This document shows positions 44,315 to 55,628 of a stretch of DNA of 64,000 nucleotides, piece after piece. This DNA is from CBDDEC01 sp965198045. Lineage in GTDB: Bacteria; Chloroflexota; Dehalococcoidia; UBA2979. The notes beneath the pieces are model-generated. The model was given only the letters and a program-made list of their open reading frames with translations, did not search any database and was not told the DNA's origin. Positions within the stretch are counted from its first letter, which is position 1. Each line of letters begins with the position of its first letter. The stretch lies in NCBI GenBank assembly GCA_965198045.1, contig CBDAOL010000008.1, positions 124,001 to 188,000 on the forward strand. The letters are read 5' to 3'. The position numbers and the translations under genes are program-made.

Positions 44315-44835
44315 GGGACGGCCCCGTCCTGATACGCCCCCGGCGGACCGGTGTGCGTTCCTGGGTGCACGTGCGAAGTGACGGGGAGTATAGCCGTCGC
44401 GGGGCAGGTGGGGGATGGCAGACGCGGTGGTGGTCCGCCTCCTCGGGGTTCGACGTCACTCCCAGGCGCCCGGCTCCGGGGCTCATGATCGAGGGTGGCG
44501 AAAGTTTTTGGGCGAATTCTCGGCAAGTCCACATAAGTTGCTTGATCCGCTAGAAACGCCGGTGCTACATTCCGCACCCGGTTGGCTGATCTCCGCCACT
44601 TGCGGTCGGTGGACGGACAGCGGCCAACCATTGCGGTAGAAAGCCCGCCTGAGGCTCGCGGGGCGTTGAGTTTCCTTCTTCTGTGACCAGTTATCGACAG
44701 ATGTGCAACGTCTGTGGACAGTTGCCTGCGTGACTGTGTGTCATCCCGGGTCACTTTCGTGGATATTCAGCCCCACAGGCATGACGGCAGCCGAAGTAGC
44801 ACGGCATCGATAGCGGGGAAGCGGGGTCCCAGCGC
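44315..44835. other. Divergent coaX/dnaA intergenic region with degenerate DnaA boxes
   Basis: 521 nt without a gene. It contains TTATCGACA at 44691-44699 (8 of 9 matches to TTATCCACA), TGTGGACAG at 44713-44721 and CGTGGATAT at 44759-44767 (7 of 9 each, opposite orientation). These lie upstream of dnaA, where DnaA autoregulation is common. Confidence 0.6.
44542..44571 (+). promoter_or_regulatory. Candidate dnaA promoter
   Basis: TTGATC, an 18-nt spacer, and TACATT preceded by TGC (extended -10). About 260 nt upstream of the dnaA start, so the leader would cover the DnaA-box cluster. Confidence 0.4.
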
Positions 44836-46200
44836 ATGCAGTCTGACCCTGCCGAACTCTGGCAAGCCGCGCTTAAGGATCTCGCACAGCAGGTCAGCCG
44901 TGCCAACTTCGACACCTTCCTCGACGGCACCGAGGGTCTGCGCCTGAACGAAGACGTGCTCAGCATCGGCACCCGCTCGGAGTTCGTGACCGAGTGGTTG
45001 CAGCAGCGGTTGTTGCCTTCGATCCTGCGCAGCGTTACCGACCTCGCCGGACGGGAGATCCGGGTCGAGTTCGAGCCGCTGCGCAACTGGGTCGACGCCA
45101 CCACGCCGGCTGCGCTGCAGCCGACGAGCGACACCATGCTGCCGCCGAGCCAGCGGCAGGCCACCCCTCGACCACGCCTGCGCGAGCGCTACAGCTTCGA
45201 CAACTACATCGTCGGCCCGGGCAACCGCCTGGCCTTCGCCGCCGCCGAGGGCATCGCGCAGACGCCGGGCCAGCTCTACAACCCGCTCTTCCTCTACGGC
45301 GCCGCCGGCCTCGGCAAAACGCACCTGCTGCACGCCGTTGGCCACAGCCTGGTCAGCCGCAAGGTCGATGTCGTGCTGATCTCCGCCGAGGCATTCACGA
45401 ACCAGCTGATCACCGCGATCCAGCAGCGCACGATGGATGAGTTCCGCGCCCGCTACCGCTCGGCTGAGACGCTGCTCATGGACGACATTCAGTTCATCGC
45501 TGGCAAAGAACAGACGCAGGAAGAGTTTTTCTACACCTTCAACGAGCTCTACGAGGCCGGACACCAGATCGTGATCACCTCCGACAAGAGCCCGTCGCAC
45601 ATCCAGCACCTCGAGGAGCGCCTGCGTACCCGGTTCGAGTGGGGCATGATCGCGGACCTGCAAGCGCCGGACATCGAGACCCGGATTGCGATCCTGCGGC
45701 ACAAGGCCATTGAACAGCACGTCACGATCTCCGACGACGTCCTCCAGGTGATCGCTACGCGCTTCACGAACAACATTCGCGAACTCGAGGGCTCGCTGAC
45801 CCGGGTGCTCGCCTACTCGCGCCTGACCAACGAACCACTGACCCCGGAACTCGTGCACTCGGCGCTCGCCTCGCTCGAACCGAACGAGCCGAGACTGCCG
45901 CCGACGCCTGATCTGATCGTGCAGACGATCTGCCGCTACTACGAACTCGAGCGCGACGCACTGATCTCGAAGAGTCGAGAGAAGCGGGTGGCCTACCCAC
46001 GGCAGGTCGCGATGTACCTCATGCGCGAGCTGGCGCTGCGGTCGCTCGTCGAGATCGGCCAGACCCTCGGCGGTCGTGACCATTCGACGGTCCACCACGG
46101 GGCCCGGAAGATCGAGCGCTCACTCACCGTTGATCCGGAGACGAAGCGGGACGTGGCGAACCTGCGTGAGATGATCGAGAAGTCGCGCCGCGTCGCCTGA
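44836..46200 (+). CDS. dnaA: Chromosomal replication initiator DnaA
   Basis: Opens the replication origin. 454 residues. Domain I helix LWQAALKDLAQQVSRANFDTFL; a short domain II; the AAA+ domain III with FDNYIVGPGNRLAFAAA, Walker A LYGAAGLGKTHLLHA, Walker B ETLLMDDIQFIAGKE and sensor 1 ITSDKSP; domain IV DNA-binding with PRQVAMYLMRELALRSL and GRDHSTVHHGARKIE. The Walker A is G-A-A-G-L-G-K-T. Complete. Its neighbours, obgE and nadD, follow after 409 nt of candidate origin. Confidence 0.98.
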   Translation: MQSDPAELWQAALKDLAQQVSRANFDTFLDGTEGLRLNEDVLSIGTRSEFVTEWLQQRLLPSILRSVTDLAGREIRVEFEPLRNWVDATTPAALQPTSDTMLPPSQRQATPRPRLRERYSFDNYIVGPGNRLAFAAAEGIAQTPGQLYNPLFLYGAAGLGKTHLLHAVGHSLVSRKVDVVLISAEAFTNQLITAIQQRTMDEFRARYRSAETLLMDDIQFIAGKEQTQEEFFYTFNELYEAGHQIVITSDKSPSHIQHLEERLRTRFEWGMIADLQAPDIETRIAILRHKAIEQHVTISDDVLQVIATRFTNNIRELEGSLTRVLAYSRLTNEPLTPELVHSALASLEPNEPRLPPTPDLIVQTICRYYELERDALISKSREKRVAYPRQVAMYLMRELALRSLVEIGQTLGGRDHSTVHHGARKIERSLTVDPETKRDVANLREMIEKSRRVA

Positions 46201-46609
46201 GCCTTCCGACTGTGTGCCGCATCACCACGAAGAGACACGGATTCGCGGTCTGCTCTTCGTGCTTACGCGCATGCTCACTTCTTTCGAATTCGCTGGCGGT
46301 CCGCCGTGGGTATCAGTGTGACGATGTGGATAATCTCAGCGACCTCAGCGCCACTCCGCAGTAACGTCCTTCGGAGTACTGCTACTTGCTAACACTAGTG
46401 AGCAGTTCTCAGCGACATGGACACGCTTGAAATGACCCTTGTGGATTGGACAACCACCGTGTTCGTAGGCTCGGCACCCCATAATTCCGGCACTTATCCC
46501 CAGCGTCAACGCCTCTACTACTACTACGATCCTTGATAGGCTGATCACGCGATCCCGGTTGCGCTGTGCATAGCGAGCAGGCTCAGCGCTTGAATAAAGC
46601 GACCGCCCT
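46201..46609. other. oriC: Candidate replication origin (oriC)
   Basis: 409 nt without a gene directly downstream of dnaA. It contains a perfect DnaA box TGTGGATAA (46325-46333), TGTGGATTG (46440-46448, 7 of 9) and TTATCCCCA (46494-46502, 8 of 9 on the other strand). It also holds a local AT-richer part near 46381-46400 and 46500-46530. Position next to dnaA and box clustering support an origin; no clear 13-mer DUE was found. Confidence 0.55.
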
Positions 46610-47926
46610 ATGATCGATTCAGCGGAACTCGAAGTCGTCGCCGGGCGTGGGGGCAACGGTGCCGTTTCGTTTCGCCGCGAGAAATTCGTGCCTCGAGATG
46701 GTCCCGACGGGGGAGATGGGGGCCGCGGCGGCGATGTGGTGATCGTGGCGGATGCTCGCAAGAACACGCTCTCCGATTTCCGTGACCGACGCGTCCGCGC
46801 CGCCGAGGACGGAAGCAAAGGTGGTCCCAGCCAGATGCGCGGAGCGTCCGGCGACGACCTGGTCATGCACGTGCCGGTTGGCGCCGTGGTCTGGGAACTC
46901 GAGCAGGACGCAAACGTCGAGGACGATGGAACCGAGGACGGCGCAGCCGCGTGGCAGCAGACGTTGCTCGCGGACCTCGATGAGGTCGATGCCCAGATCA
47001 TCGTCGCGCGAGGCGGCCGTTCCGGCCGCGGCAACAAGCGCTTCGCTACCTCGACGCGCCAGGCGCCGAACTTCGCGCAGGCGGGTGGTAGCGGTGATCG
47101 GCGGCGGTTACGAATCGAACTCAAGCTCGTCGCCGACGTAGGCCTCGTCGGGTTGCCGAACGCGGGGAAGTCAACGCTGCTGCGCGCCTGGAGCCGCGCC
47201 CACCCGAAGGTTGCCGCCTACCCGTTCACCACGCTCGGGCCGGAGCTCGGGGTCGTCGCGCTCGGCTACGACTCGTTCGTCGCGGCGGACATGCCCGGGT
47301 TGATCGAGGGTGCGGCGGCCGGTGTCGGCCTCGGTCATGAGTTCCTCCGGCACATCGAGCGCACGGCCGTCCTCGTCCACGTGCTGGATATGACTCGCGA
47401 CGATCCGCTGGCCGACCGGGAGCGCATCAACCAGGAGCTGCGCGAGTTCGGCCACGGGCTGAACGACAAGCCACAGCTGCTCGCGCTCAACAAGATCGAC
47501 GATCCCGACGCCCGTGCCCACGTCGAGCTCCTCGAGGAGCAGCTCGACGCCCTCGAGGAGCCCTGGATCGCGATTTCGGCGGCGGGGGGCGAGGGGACGC
47601 GGGAGCTGGCGCAGCGGGCACACCAGATCCTCGTGCAGTGGCGCGAGGAGGAGGCGGCGCGGGAGGCTGCCCGCGTCCCGTTGCTGCGACCGCGGCCCCA
47701 GCGACGGCGCTTCGACGTGGCGCGTGGCGACGACGGCACGGTCGTGATCCGCGGGGTGACGCCCGAATGGCTCGCGACCACGCTCGACCTGACGGAGGAA
47801 GAACCGCGCCACGAGTTGTTCCGGCGGTTGCGACGGATGGGTGTCACCCGCGCGGTGGAGCGGCTGGGCGTAAAGGCTGGTGAGCGGGTCCGCGTCGGTG
47901 CCGTCAGCGTGCGCTGGGAGTTATGA
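46610..47926 (+). CDS. obgE: GTPase ObgE/CgtA
   Basis: Essential ribosome-assembly GTPase. 438 residues. The Gly-rich Obg fold opens DSAELEVVAGRGGNGAVSFRREKFVPRDGP; the G domain carries G1 GLPNAGKSTLL, G2 TTLGPELG, G3 DMPGLIEGAAAG, G4 NKID and G5 SAAGGEG; an OCT domain (about 360-435) is at the C-terminus, as in Gram-positive-type Obg. There is an acidic insertion (VEDDGTEDGAAAW) in the Obg fold. The stop overlaps the nadD start by ATGA. Confidence 0.96.
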   Translation: MIDSAELEVVAGRGGNGAVSFRREKFVPRDGPDGGDGGRGGDVVIVADARKNTLSDFRDRRVRAAEDGSKGGPSQMRGASGDDLVMHVPVGAVVWELEQDANVEDDGTEDGAAAWQQTLLADLDEVDAQIIVARGGRSGRGNKRFATSTRQAPNFAQAGGSGDRRRLRIELKLVADVGLVGLPNAGKSTLLRAWSRAHPKVAAYPFTTLGPELGVVALGYDSFVAADMPGLIEGAAAGVGLGHEFLRHIERTAVLVHVLDMTRDDPLADRERINQELREFGHGLNDKPQLLALNKIDDPDARAHVELLEEQLDALEEPWIAISAAGGEGTRELAQRAHQILVQWREEEAAREAARVPLLRPRPQRRRFDVARGDDGTVVIRGVTPEWLATTLDLTEEEPRHELFRRLRRMGVTRAVERLGVKAGERVRVGAVSVRWEL

Positions 47927-48567
47927 CTGAAGCTGCGTCGGACGCGCCCCAGAGCCGACGCCGGCGGCTGGGCGTGCTCGGCGGCACGTTCGATCCGCCG
48001 CACCGGGCGCACCTCATCCTGGCGGCCGCCGCACGCGAGGCGCTCGCCCTCGATCGCGTGATCGTAGTGCCCGCCGGTGATCCATGGCGCAAGTCCGATC
48101 GCGATGTGACCAGCGCCGAGGTGCGCCTCGCCTTGACGCGCGTCGCGTTCGAGGATCTGCCCTGGGCTGAAGTCAGCTCGATCGAGGTGCGCCGCGAGGG
48201 GCCGTCCTACACGGCGGAGACGCTGACGTCGCTGCAGGCCGACGACGCGCACGCAGGCGCCGACTGGTGGTTCATCCTCGGGCAGGACGCACTCGTCGAC
48301 CTGCCGCACTGGCACGAGCCGGAGCGCATCGCCGCCCTGGCGCGGCTGGCGGTCGCTACGCGCGGTGACCTCGAGGCGGCTGAGATCGAGGCCGTCGAGG
48401 CCGTCCCCGCGCTGCGCGGGCGCATCGACGAGGTGCCGTTCGAGCCGATCGAGGTCTCAGCCACTGGAATCCGTGAGCAGCTCGGCGACGGCGCGCCGTC
48501 GCCCGACCTCTCCGACCGTGTGCGCGCCGTGATCGACGAGCTGGGGCTCTACCGCGAGGGCAGTTAG
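47923..48567 (+). CDS. nadD: Nicotinate-nucleotide adenylyltransferase
   Basis: Makes deamido-NAD from nicotinate mononucleotide and ATP. 214 residues: RLGVLGGTFDPPHRAHLILA contains the nucleotidyltransferase GTFDPxHxxH motif; VPAGDPWRKSD, PSYTAETL and WWFILGQDALVDLPHWHEPERI follow; the C-terminal EVSATGIREQLGDG is the ISSTxIR-type motif. Coupled to obgE by a 4-nt overlap, an arrangement also common in other phyla. It is convergent with a methyltransferase gene 4 nt away. Confidence 0.95.
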   Translation: MTEAASDAPQSRRRRLGVLGGTFDPPHRAHLILAAAAREALALDRVIVVPAGDPWRKSDRDVTSAEVRLALTRVAFEDLPWAEVSSIEVRREGPSYTAETLTSLQADDAHAGADWWFILGQDALVDLPHWHEPERIAALARLAVATRGDLEAAEIEAVEAVPALRGRIDEVPFEPIEVSATGIREQLGDGAPSPDLSDRVRAVIDELGLYREGS

Positions 48568-48571
48568 AGCC

Positions 48572-49297
48572 CTACGCAGTGCGGACCGCCTCGGACGGGT
48601 CGAAGCCCTCGGGCGGTCGTCCGATCAGGATCGAGGCGCGCGGGATCGGCGGCAGGAAGAACGGGCGCAGGTTGGCGTAGCGCACGAACGGGAACCCGGC
48701 GCGCTCGGCGAAACCTCGCAGCGTCTGGCTCGAGCGCAGGCGCGGCGCAGCGACGCCCGTCGAGATCGCGCGCGCGCTCCACGCGTCGATGCGGGCGTTG
48801 CCGGTGGGGCCGAACTCCCAGACGACCGCGAGCCCGCCGGCCTTGAGCACGCGCAGTAGCTCAACGAAGAGCGCGTTCAGCTCGGCGTCGTCGAGGTCCT
48901 TGGCCACATAGCTGCACAGGGCGAGCGTGAACGTGTCCGCGGCGAATGGGAGCGCCAGGGCGCTGCCCTGCACGAGCGGCCGTTCGGCGTTGCGCTGGTC
49001 GCGAGCCGCCAGCCGCAGGATCGCCCGCGAACCGTCGAGGCCGATCGGAGCGGTGGCTGGCTGGAGCTGCTCGTCGATCGCTCCCAGCAGCGCGCCACGG
49101 CCGCAGCCGATGTCGAGGATCCGCGCCCCCTCGTCGAGCTGCAGCTCCGCGTGCAATCGCATCGCCGGCCCGTTGACGAGCGGTAGCGCCTGCGGGCCGA
49201 TCAACCAGCGGAAGCCGATCGAGCTGAGCGAGCGGCTTCCGATCCAGCTCTCGTATTCGCGCATGCGCGCTGCCGCGTTACTCGATGCCTCGAACAT
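48572..49297 (-). CDS. Class I SAM-dependent methyltransferase
   Basis: 241 residues from Met at 49297 (MFEASSNAAARMREYESW); the frame is open to 49408 but the earlier part is not typical. The Rossmann core shows motif I ARILDIGCGRGALLGAID, motif II PIGLDGSRAILRLA, motif III SALALPFAADTFTLALC and then LRVLKAGGLAVVWEFGPTG, resembling ubiquinone/menaquinone-type or UbiE-like enzymes. Substrate unknown. It lies on the minus strand between nadD and the broken serine hydrolase, with which it is divergent. Confidence 0.8.
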   Translation of the reverse strand: MFEASSNAAARMREYESWIGSRSLSSIGFRWLIGPQALPLVNGPAMRLHAELQLDEGARILDIGCGRGALLGAIDEQLQPATAPIGLDGSRAILRLAARDQRNAERPLVQGSALALPFAADTFTLALCSYVAKDLDDAELNALFVELLRVLKAGGLAVVWEFGPTGNARIDAWSARAISTGVAAPRLRSSQTLRGFAERAGFPFVRYANLRPFFLPPIPRASILIGRPPEGFDPSEAVRTA

Positions 49298-49406
49298 GCC
49301 GTCGATGGTGTCAGCGCGCCGGTCGAGATTCAAACCGGAGCCTTCAAACCGAAGCCACGGTCTCCCTGGTGGCGGTAACATCGCGCGGCGCGGGGAGGCG
49401 GCGTCC

Positions 49407-50805
49407 ATGCCCGAGGTGATGACCGAACTCGAGGCCGACCTGCTGGAGTTCGCCGAGGCGCAGCGAGAGCGGCTTCACATTCCGGGAGTGGCCGTCGGTG
49501 TGGTCCGAGGCGACGAGGAGTGGTATCGAGGCTTCGGCGTCACGAACGCCGATGCTCCGTCGCCGGTCGACGAAGCAACCCTGTTTCAGATCGGCTCCAA
49601 CACCAAGACCTACGTCGCGACGGCGATTATGCGGGAGGTCGAGGCCGGTCGAATCGACCTCGATGCCCCGCTCCGCGAGTACCTCCCCACCTTCGAGCTG
49701 GCCGAGGAGGGCGTCGCCACGCGGGTGACGGTGCGGCACCTGCTGACGCGTACGGGTGGCTGGGACGGGGACTGACTGCTGGTACACCCGCAGGGCGGCC
49801 GCAACGACGATGCGCTCGCCCGGGCGGTCGAGGCGATGCCGCAAGTGCCCATGCAGACGGAGCCGGGTTCGATCTTCCACTACGACAACACCGGCTTCAG
49901 CCTCGCCGGTCGCGTGCTCGAAGTCGTGCGCGATCAGCCGTTCGAGGACGCGATGCGCGAGCTGCTGTTCGAGGACGCGATGCGCGAGCTGCTGTTCGCT
50001 CCGATCGGCCTCGAGCACTCCGTCTTCTTCGCCGACGAGGCGATCACCTACCGCGCCGTGGCCGGCCACATCGTGCGCGACGGCACAGCCGAGGTGGCGC
50101 CGCTGTGGGAGCTGCCCCGCTGCTCGTTTCCCGGCGGGCGCCATCGCCTGTGACATCCGTGACCTGCTGCGCTGGGGTCGGTTCCAGCTCGACCGCGGCG
50201 TCACCGCCGACGGCGAGCGGATCCTCACGGAGGCATCCGTCGATGCACTGCATCGCCCGCAGGTCGAGATCGGCGACGGCGTCGAGGCGGTTGGCCTCTC
50301 CTGGATGCTCGGCCACGTCGATGGCGCGCGCACCGTGTCGCACTCCGGCGGGACGAATGGCCAGGTCTCGGCCCACATCGTCTACCCGGAACACAACGCC
50401 GCGATCGGCATCGTCACGAACGCGAACGCGGGCGGCGAACTCGCGCGCGACGTCATGCGGTTCCTCGAGCGGCGGCGGCTCGGCCTCGAGTACCGCGCTC
50501 CGGAGCCGATCGATGCCGGCGACGCGCTCGAGGAGTACGTCGGGACCTATGAGCGCGAGATGGTGCGCCTCGAGCTGACCCGCGACGGCGATCACCTGCT
50601 GGCGCAAGGCACCCCGCTGACGCGACCGGAGGACTGGCAAGCCCCGCCGACCGCACCACCGGTCACAGTCGGTCTGCTCGAGGATCGCGACGCGTTCATC
50701 ATCCTCGAGGGCGGCAACTCCGGCGGCCGCGGGCGCTTCATCCGCGACGCCGAGGGCGCGATCGAATGGCTGCGCTGGGGTGGGCGGCTGCACCGGCGGC
50801 AGTGA
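49407..50805 (+). pseudogene. Serine hydrolase (beta-lactamase class C/penicillin-binding type), broken
   Basis: Homologous to the intact neighbour at 50841-52259. Coding begins at ATG 49407 (MPEVMTELEADLLEFAEAQ), keeps the SxxK motif in QIGSNTKTYVATA and the Tyr-x-Asn as YDNTGF. It has three lesions: an in-frame TGA at 49773-49775 where the intact copy has Trp (GGWDGD-stop-LLVHP versus GGFDGDWFLMNP); a 27-bp tandem duplication at 49941-49994 (FEDAMRELL twice); and a frameshift near 50130-50140 after which coding continues as CDIRDLLRWGRFQLDRG to a normal end at 50805. At least two independent lesions make a pseudogene more likely than sequencing error. Confidence 0.85.
49941..49994 (+). repeat. 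27-bp perfect tandem duplication in the broken serine hydrolase
   Basis: Two identical adjacent 27-nt units (49941-49967, 49968-49994), in frame, encoding FEDAMRELL twice. The intact paralogue has a single equivalent segment (EGLVMERLFEPLG). Confidence 0.9.
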
Positions 50806-50840
50806 CCGCGCCGGTCCGTCCTCGGTGGTAGCGTGGCCGC

Positions 50841-52259
50841 ATGGACGCCGCTGGCACCCGGCTCACCGCATCGTTCCGCAGCGAGCTCCGCGCGGTCGTC
50901 GAGGAGGCGATGACGCGGCTGCATGTGCCCGGCGCCGCGGTCGGCATCGTCGACCTCGCTGACGGGCGGGACGCCGAGGTGGTCGAGACCTTCGGGGTGA
51001 CCAGCGTTGACCATCCGCTGGAAGTCACCGAGCAGACGCTGTTCCAGATCGGCTCAACGACGAAGACGTTCACCGCCACGCTCGCGATGCAGGATGTCGA
51101 CGCGGGCCGGCTGGACCTTGACGCGCCGGTCCATATCTACCTCCACGAGTTCTGGCTCTCCAGGGACGAATGGGCGCCGGAGGTGCGGGTCCGCGACCTG
51201 CTCACGCACACCGGGGGGTTCGACGGCGACTGGTTTCTGATGAACCCGCTCGGCGAGGGCCAGCGCCTCGCGCGTGTGGTCGGCTGGATGGCCCAGGTGC
51301 CGGCGTTGACGCCGCCGGGCGAGTACTTTTCCTACTCGAACGCCGGGTTTGCGATCGCCGGGCGGCTCATCGAGGTGTTCGCGGGCATCTCCTCCAGCTA
51401 CGAGGGCCTGGTCATGGAGCGGCTCTTCGAGCCCCTGGGGATGGGCAACTCCGTCGCGGAGCCGATCCAGATCCTGGGGCACCGCTATGCGGTGGGCCAC
51501 AACGTGCTCGAGACCGCCGAGGGCGAGACGGTTGTCAAGGTGGCCCGGCCGTACCATCTCGAACGTGGCGCCGTGGCGCACGGAGGCATTATCTCGGATG
51601 TGCGCGACCAGCTGCGTTGGGCCCGGTTCCACCTCGGCGACGGGACCGCGCCGGACGGCACGCGGCTGCTGGCTGAGGAGACGCTGCGGCGCATGCAGCA
51701 GCGCCGCGTGGAGGCGGGCAGCACCTGCGACGCCGTGGGCTACTCGTGGCTGGTCGAGGACTACGAGGACGCCGCGGGCGCGACCGTCGAGACGATCCGC
51801 CACGGCGGCGAGACTCACGGGCAAATGTCGGCGTTCCGCATCGTGCCCGACCGCCGGTTCGCGATCACGGTGCTCACGAACGCCTCCAGCGGCGGGCGGT
51901 TGCACGACGAGGTCGTCGCCTGGGTGCTCGCGCGCTGCCTCGGCCTGCGCCGGCCGGAGCCGCCCCTGGTCGAGATCGACGACCTCGGCTCATTCGAGGG
52001 GCGCTTCAGCGGCACGCTGAAGGATGTGACACTACGCGTCCACGACGGCGTGCTCCACGCCGAGGTCAGCCGTCACCGCCGCCCCGGACGCCCCGCGCCG
52101 CCAGCGCTCGCCCCGATGCCCCTCGGCTTCGTCGACGAGCGCACCGTCATCGCCCTCGACGGGCCGCAACGAGGCATGCGTGGCGACCTCATGCACGACA
52201 TCGAGGGCGCGCACTCCTGGCTGCGCTGGGACGGGCGGATGATGCCGCGGGCGGAGTGA
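50841..52259 (+). CDS. Serine hydrolase, beta-lactamase class C/penicillin-binding type
   Basis: 472-residue esterase or peptidase of the class C beta-lactamase superfamily. Ser-x-x-Lys is in FQIGSTTKTFTATLAM, Tyr-x-Asn in YFSYSNAGFAIAG, and the third motif as IRHGGETHGQM (His-Gly-Gly). A C-terminal DUF3471-like beta domain (LGSFEGRFSGTLKDVTLRV) follows. No signal peptide is evident, so it is likely cytoplasmic. It lies 35 nt after the broken copy, a tandem pair. Confidence 0.88.
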   Translation: MDAAGTRLTASFRSELRAVVEEAMTRLHVPGAAVGIVDLADGRDAEVVETFGVTSVDHPLEVTEQTLFQIGSTTKTFTATLAMQDVDAGRLDLDAPVHIYLHEFWLSRDEWAPEVRVRDLLTHTGGFDGDWFLMNPLGEGQRLARVVGWMAQVPALTPPGEYFSYSNAGFAIAGRLIEVFAGISSSYEGLVMERLFEPLGMGNSVAEPIQILGHRYAVGHNVLETAEGETVVKVARPYHLERGAVAHGGIISDVRDQLRWARFHLGDGTAPDGTRLLAEETLRRMQQRRVEAGSTCDAVGYSWLVEDYEDAAGATVETIRHGGETHGQMSAFRIVPDRRFAITVLTNASSGGRLHDEVVAWVLARCLGLRRPEPPLVEIDDLGSFEGRFSGTLKDVTLRVHDGVLHAEVSRHRRPGRPAPPALAPMPLGFVDERTVIALDGPQRGMRGDLMHDIEGAHSWLRWDGRMMPRAE

Positions 52260-52273
52260 GCGCGTCGCGCCCC

Positions 52274-53122
52274 CTAGAACGGCCCGCGGAGCACACCCTG
52301 GTCGGGGCGTTCGGCGCGCTGGTCGTGGCCGCCGAGGTCGAAGCTGATGCGCACCTGCGCGTCCCTGGACGCGCCCCAGTCGCACATCGCGGCCAGCTCG
52401 CGCAGTCGCGGCGACAGGTGTTCGTAGCCCACGACCAGCGGCTCCAGTGACGTCGAGGGGTGTTCCCACGCCTGCGCGACCGTGTTGGCGCACTCGGCGA
52501 GGTCGGCTGCCGGCGGCCCACCTGCTCGTCGGCGAGCGTGAAGCCGCGCTGCGCCGCCTCGTCCAGGAGCGCCGAGCGAGAGTGAATGAAGGCGCGGAAC
52601 CCGCTTCGACGGAGGCGCAGGAAGACGTTGGCGACGCGCATCACGCTGCGGAACAGCACGTTGTCGCGAGGCATGGCGAGGACGACGCGCTGGGTCGCGT
52701 GGTCGCATGCGGCGGCGATCAACGCCGGCATGTCGGGGTAGCAGCAAACGACCTTGTTCATGACGACGGCGTCCGCGACCGGCAGGCTGCCGTTCATCGT
52801 GACGAAGTCACCGATGCGCCTGTCGGCGCGGTCTTCGAGCTCTGCCTTCCGCGAGCAGCTCAGTGGCAACGAGCTCGTATTCGGCTGAGAGCTCGACGCT
52901 GACGGTGCGGTTGGCGCCCGCCTTCAGCAGCTCGAGCTGGATCGCGCCGATGCCGCCACCGACCTCGAGGATGGTCGAGCCCTGCAGCGGGCGCCTGCTG
53001 AGGAACGAGAAGATCTGCTCCGACTGGGCGTCGAGGCCACGTTTGCGGTAGCCCCGGGCGTCACCGCGGGCGCGCTTTTCGTCGAACATGTCCTCGTAGG
53101 CGGCGTGGCAACAATCGCTCAT
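52274..53122 (-). pseudogene. SAM-dependent methyltransferase, frameshifted
   Basis: Begins at ATG 53122 (MSDCCHAAYEDMFDEKRARG). Motif I is STILEVGGGIGAIQLELLKAG. Near 52855 the frame shifts: the first frame reads LLAEGRA then noise, the second continues with RKAELEDRADRRIGDFV and VVMNKVVCCYPDMPALIAAAC, VLAMPRDNVLFRSVMRVANV, then GFTLADEQVG. A third frame is coding-like to 52274 (AQAWEHPSTSLEPLVVGYEH, LRELAAMCDW) and may be a fragment of another gene. One indel could be an assembly error; the third frame is unexplained. Last feature before the gyrB terminator region. Confidence 0.6.
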
Positions 53123-53159
53123 GGTGCGCCTACGGTACGCCGAGCATGCAAGCCGCCGG

Positions 53160-53182
53160 CCGGGCCGGTAGATGTGGCCCGG
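53160..53182 (-). terminator. GC-rich hairpin after gyrB
   Basis: CCGGGCC - 9 nt - GGCCCGG, ending two nt from the gyrB stop. There is no T-run. Confidence 0.4.
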
Positions 53183-53184
53183 GC

Positions 53185-55302
<2,118 letters not shown>

Positions 55303-55628
55303 CAAGCCTCGCTTCCGACCGGTCGACGAGAGGGCAATCGCAGCGTTCGAGGGCTCATCGGACGGTGCGCGGTGCGGGCCATATGCCCGTCCAGCGTGAC
55401 CGGCCGCGGGCGGTTCGCAGCGCGCTCCATTGACCGATGCTGACCGCGTTCGAGAAGTGCGGGGCACGATGGCTCGGTCACCCACGTATGATACCAGAAA
55501 GCCGCGTCGAACGGGCGTTTCCCGGGCCGCTCTGAGCCCCCGCCGGTGCCGAAAACACGCACCGAGGTTGGCATCCGGGGCACCGTGACCGCGGTTAGGG
55601 TTCAGCGACTGAGAGGCGGCTACACGCC
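55303..55628. other. Divergent gyrB/trmO intergenic region
   Basis: 326 nt with no gene seen. It contains an extended -10 on the minus strand (TGGTATCAT, 55488-55496), about 190 nt before the gyrB start. Nothing else stands out. Confidence 0.4.
55488..55496 (-). promoter_or_regulatory. Candidate extended -10 promoter element for gyrB
   Basis: On the minus strand TGG-TATCAT matches TGn-TATAAT at the extended positions and 4-5 of 6 of the hexamer. No good -35 was found. Confidence 0.35.

Noticed and set aside
49773..49775. TGA as a possible selenocysteine or recoded Trp codon
   Set aside because: The copy has two further lesions, and there is no SECIS-like element visible; many TGA codons serve as normal stops throughout the window.
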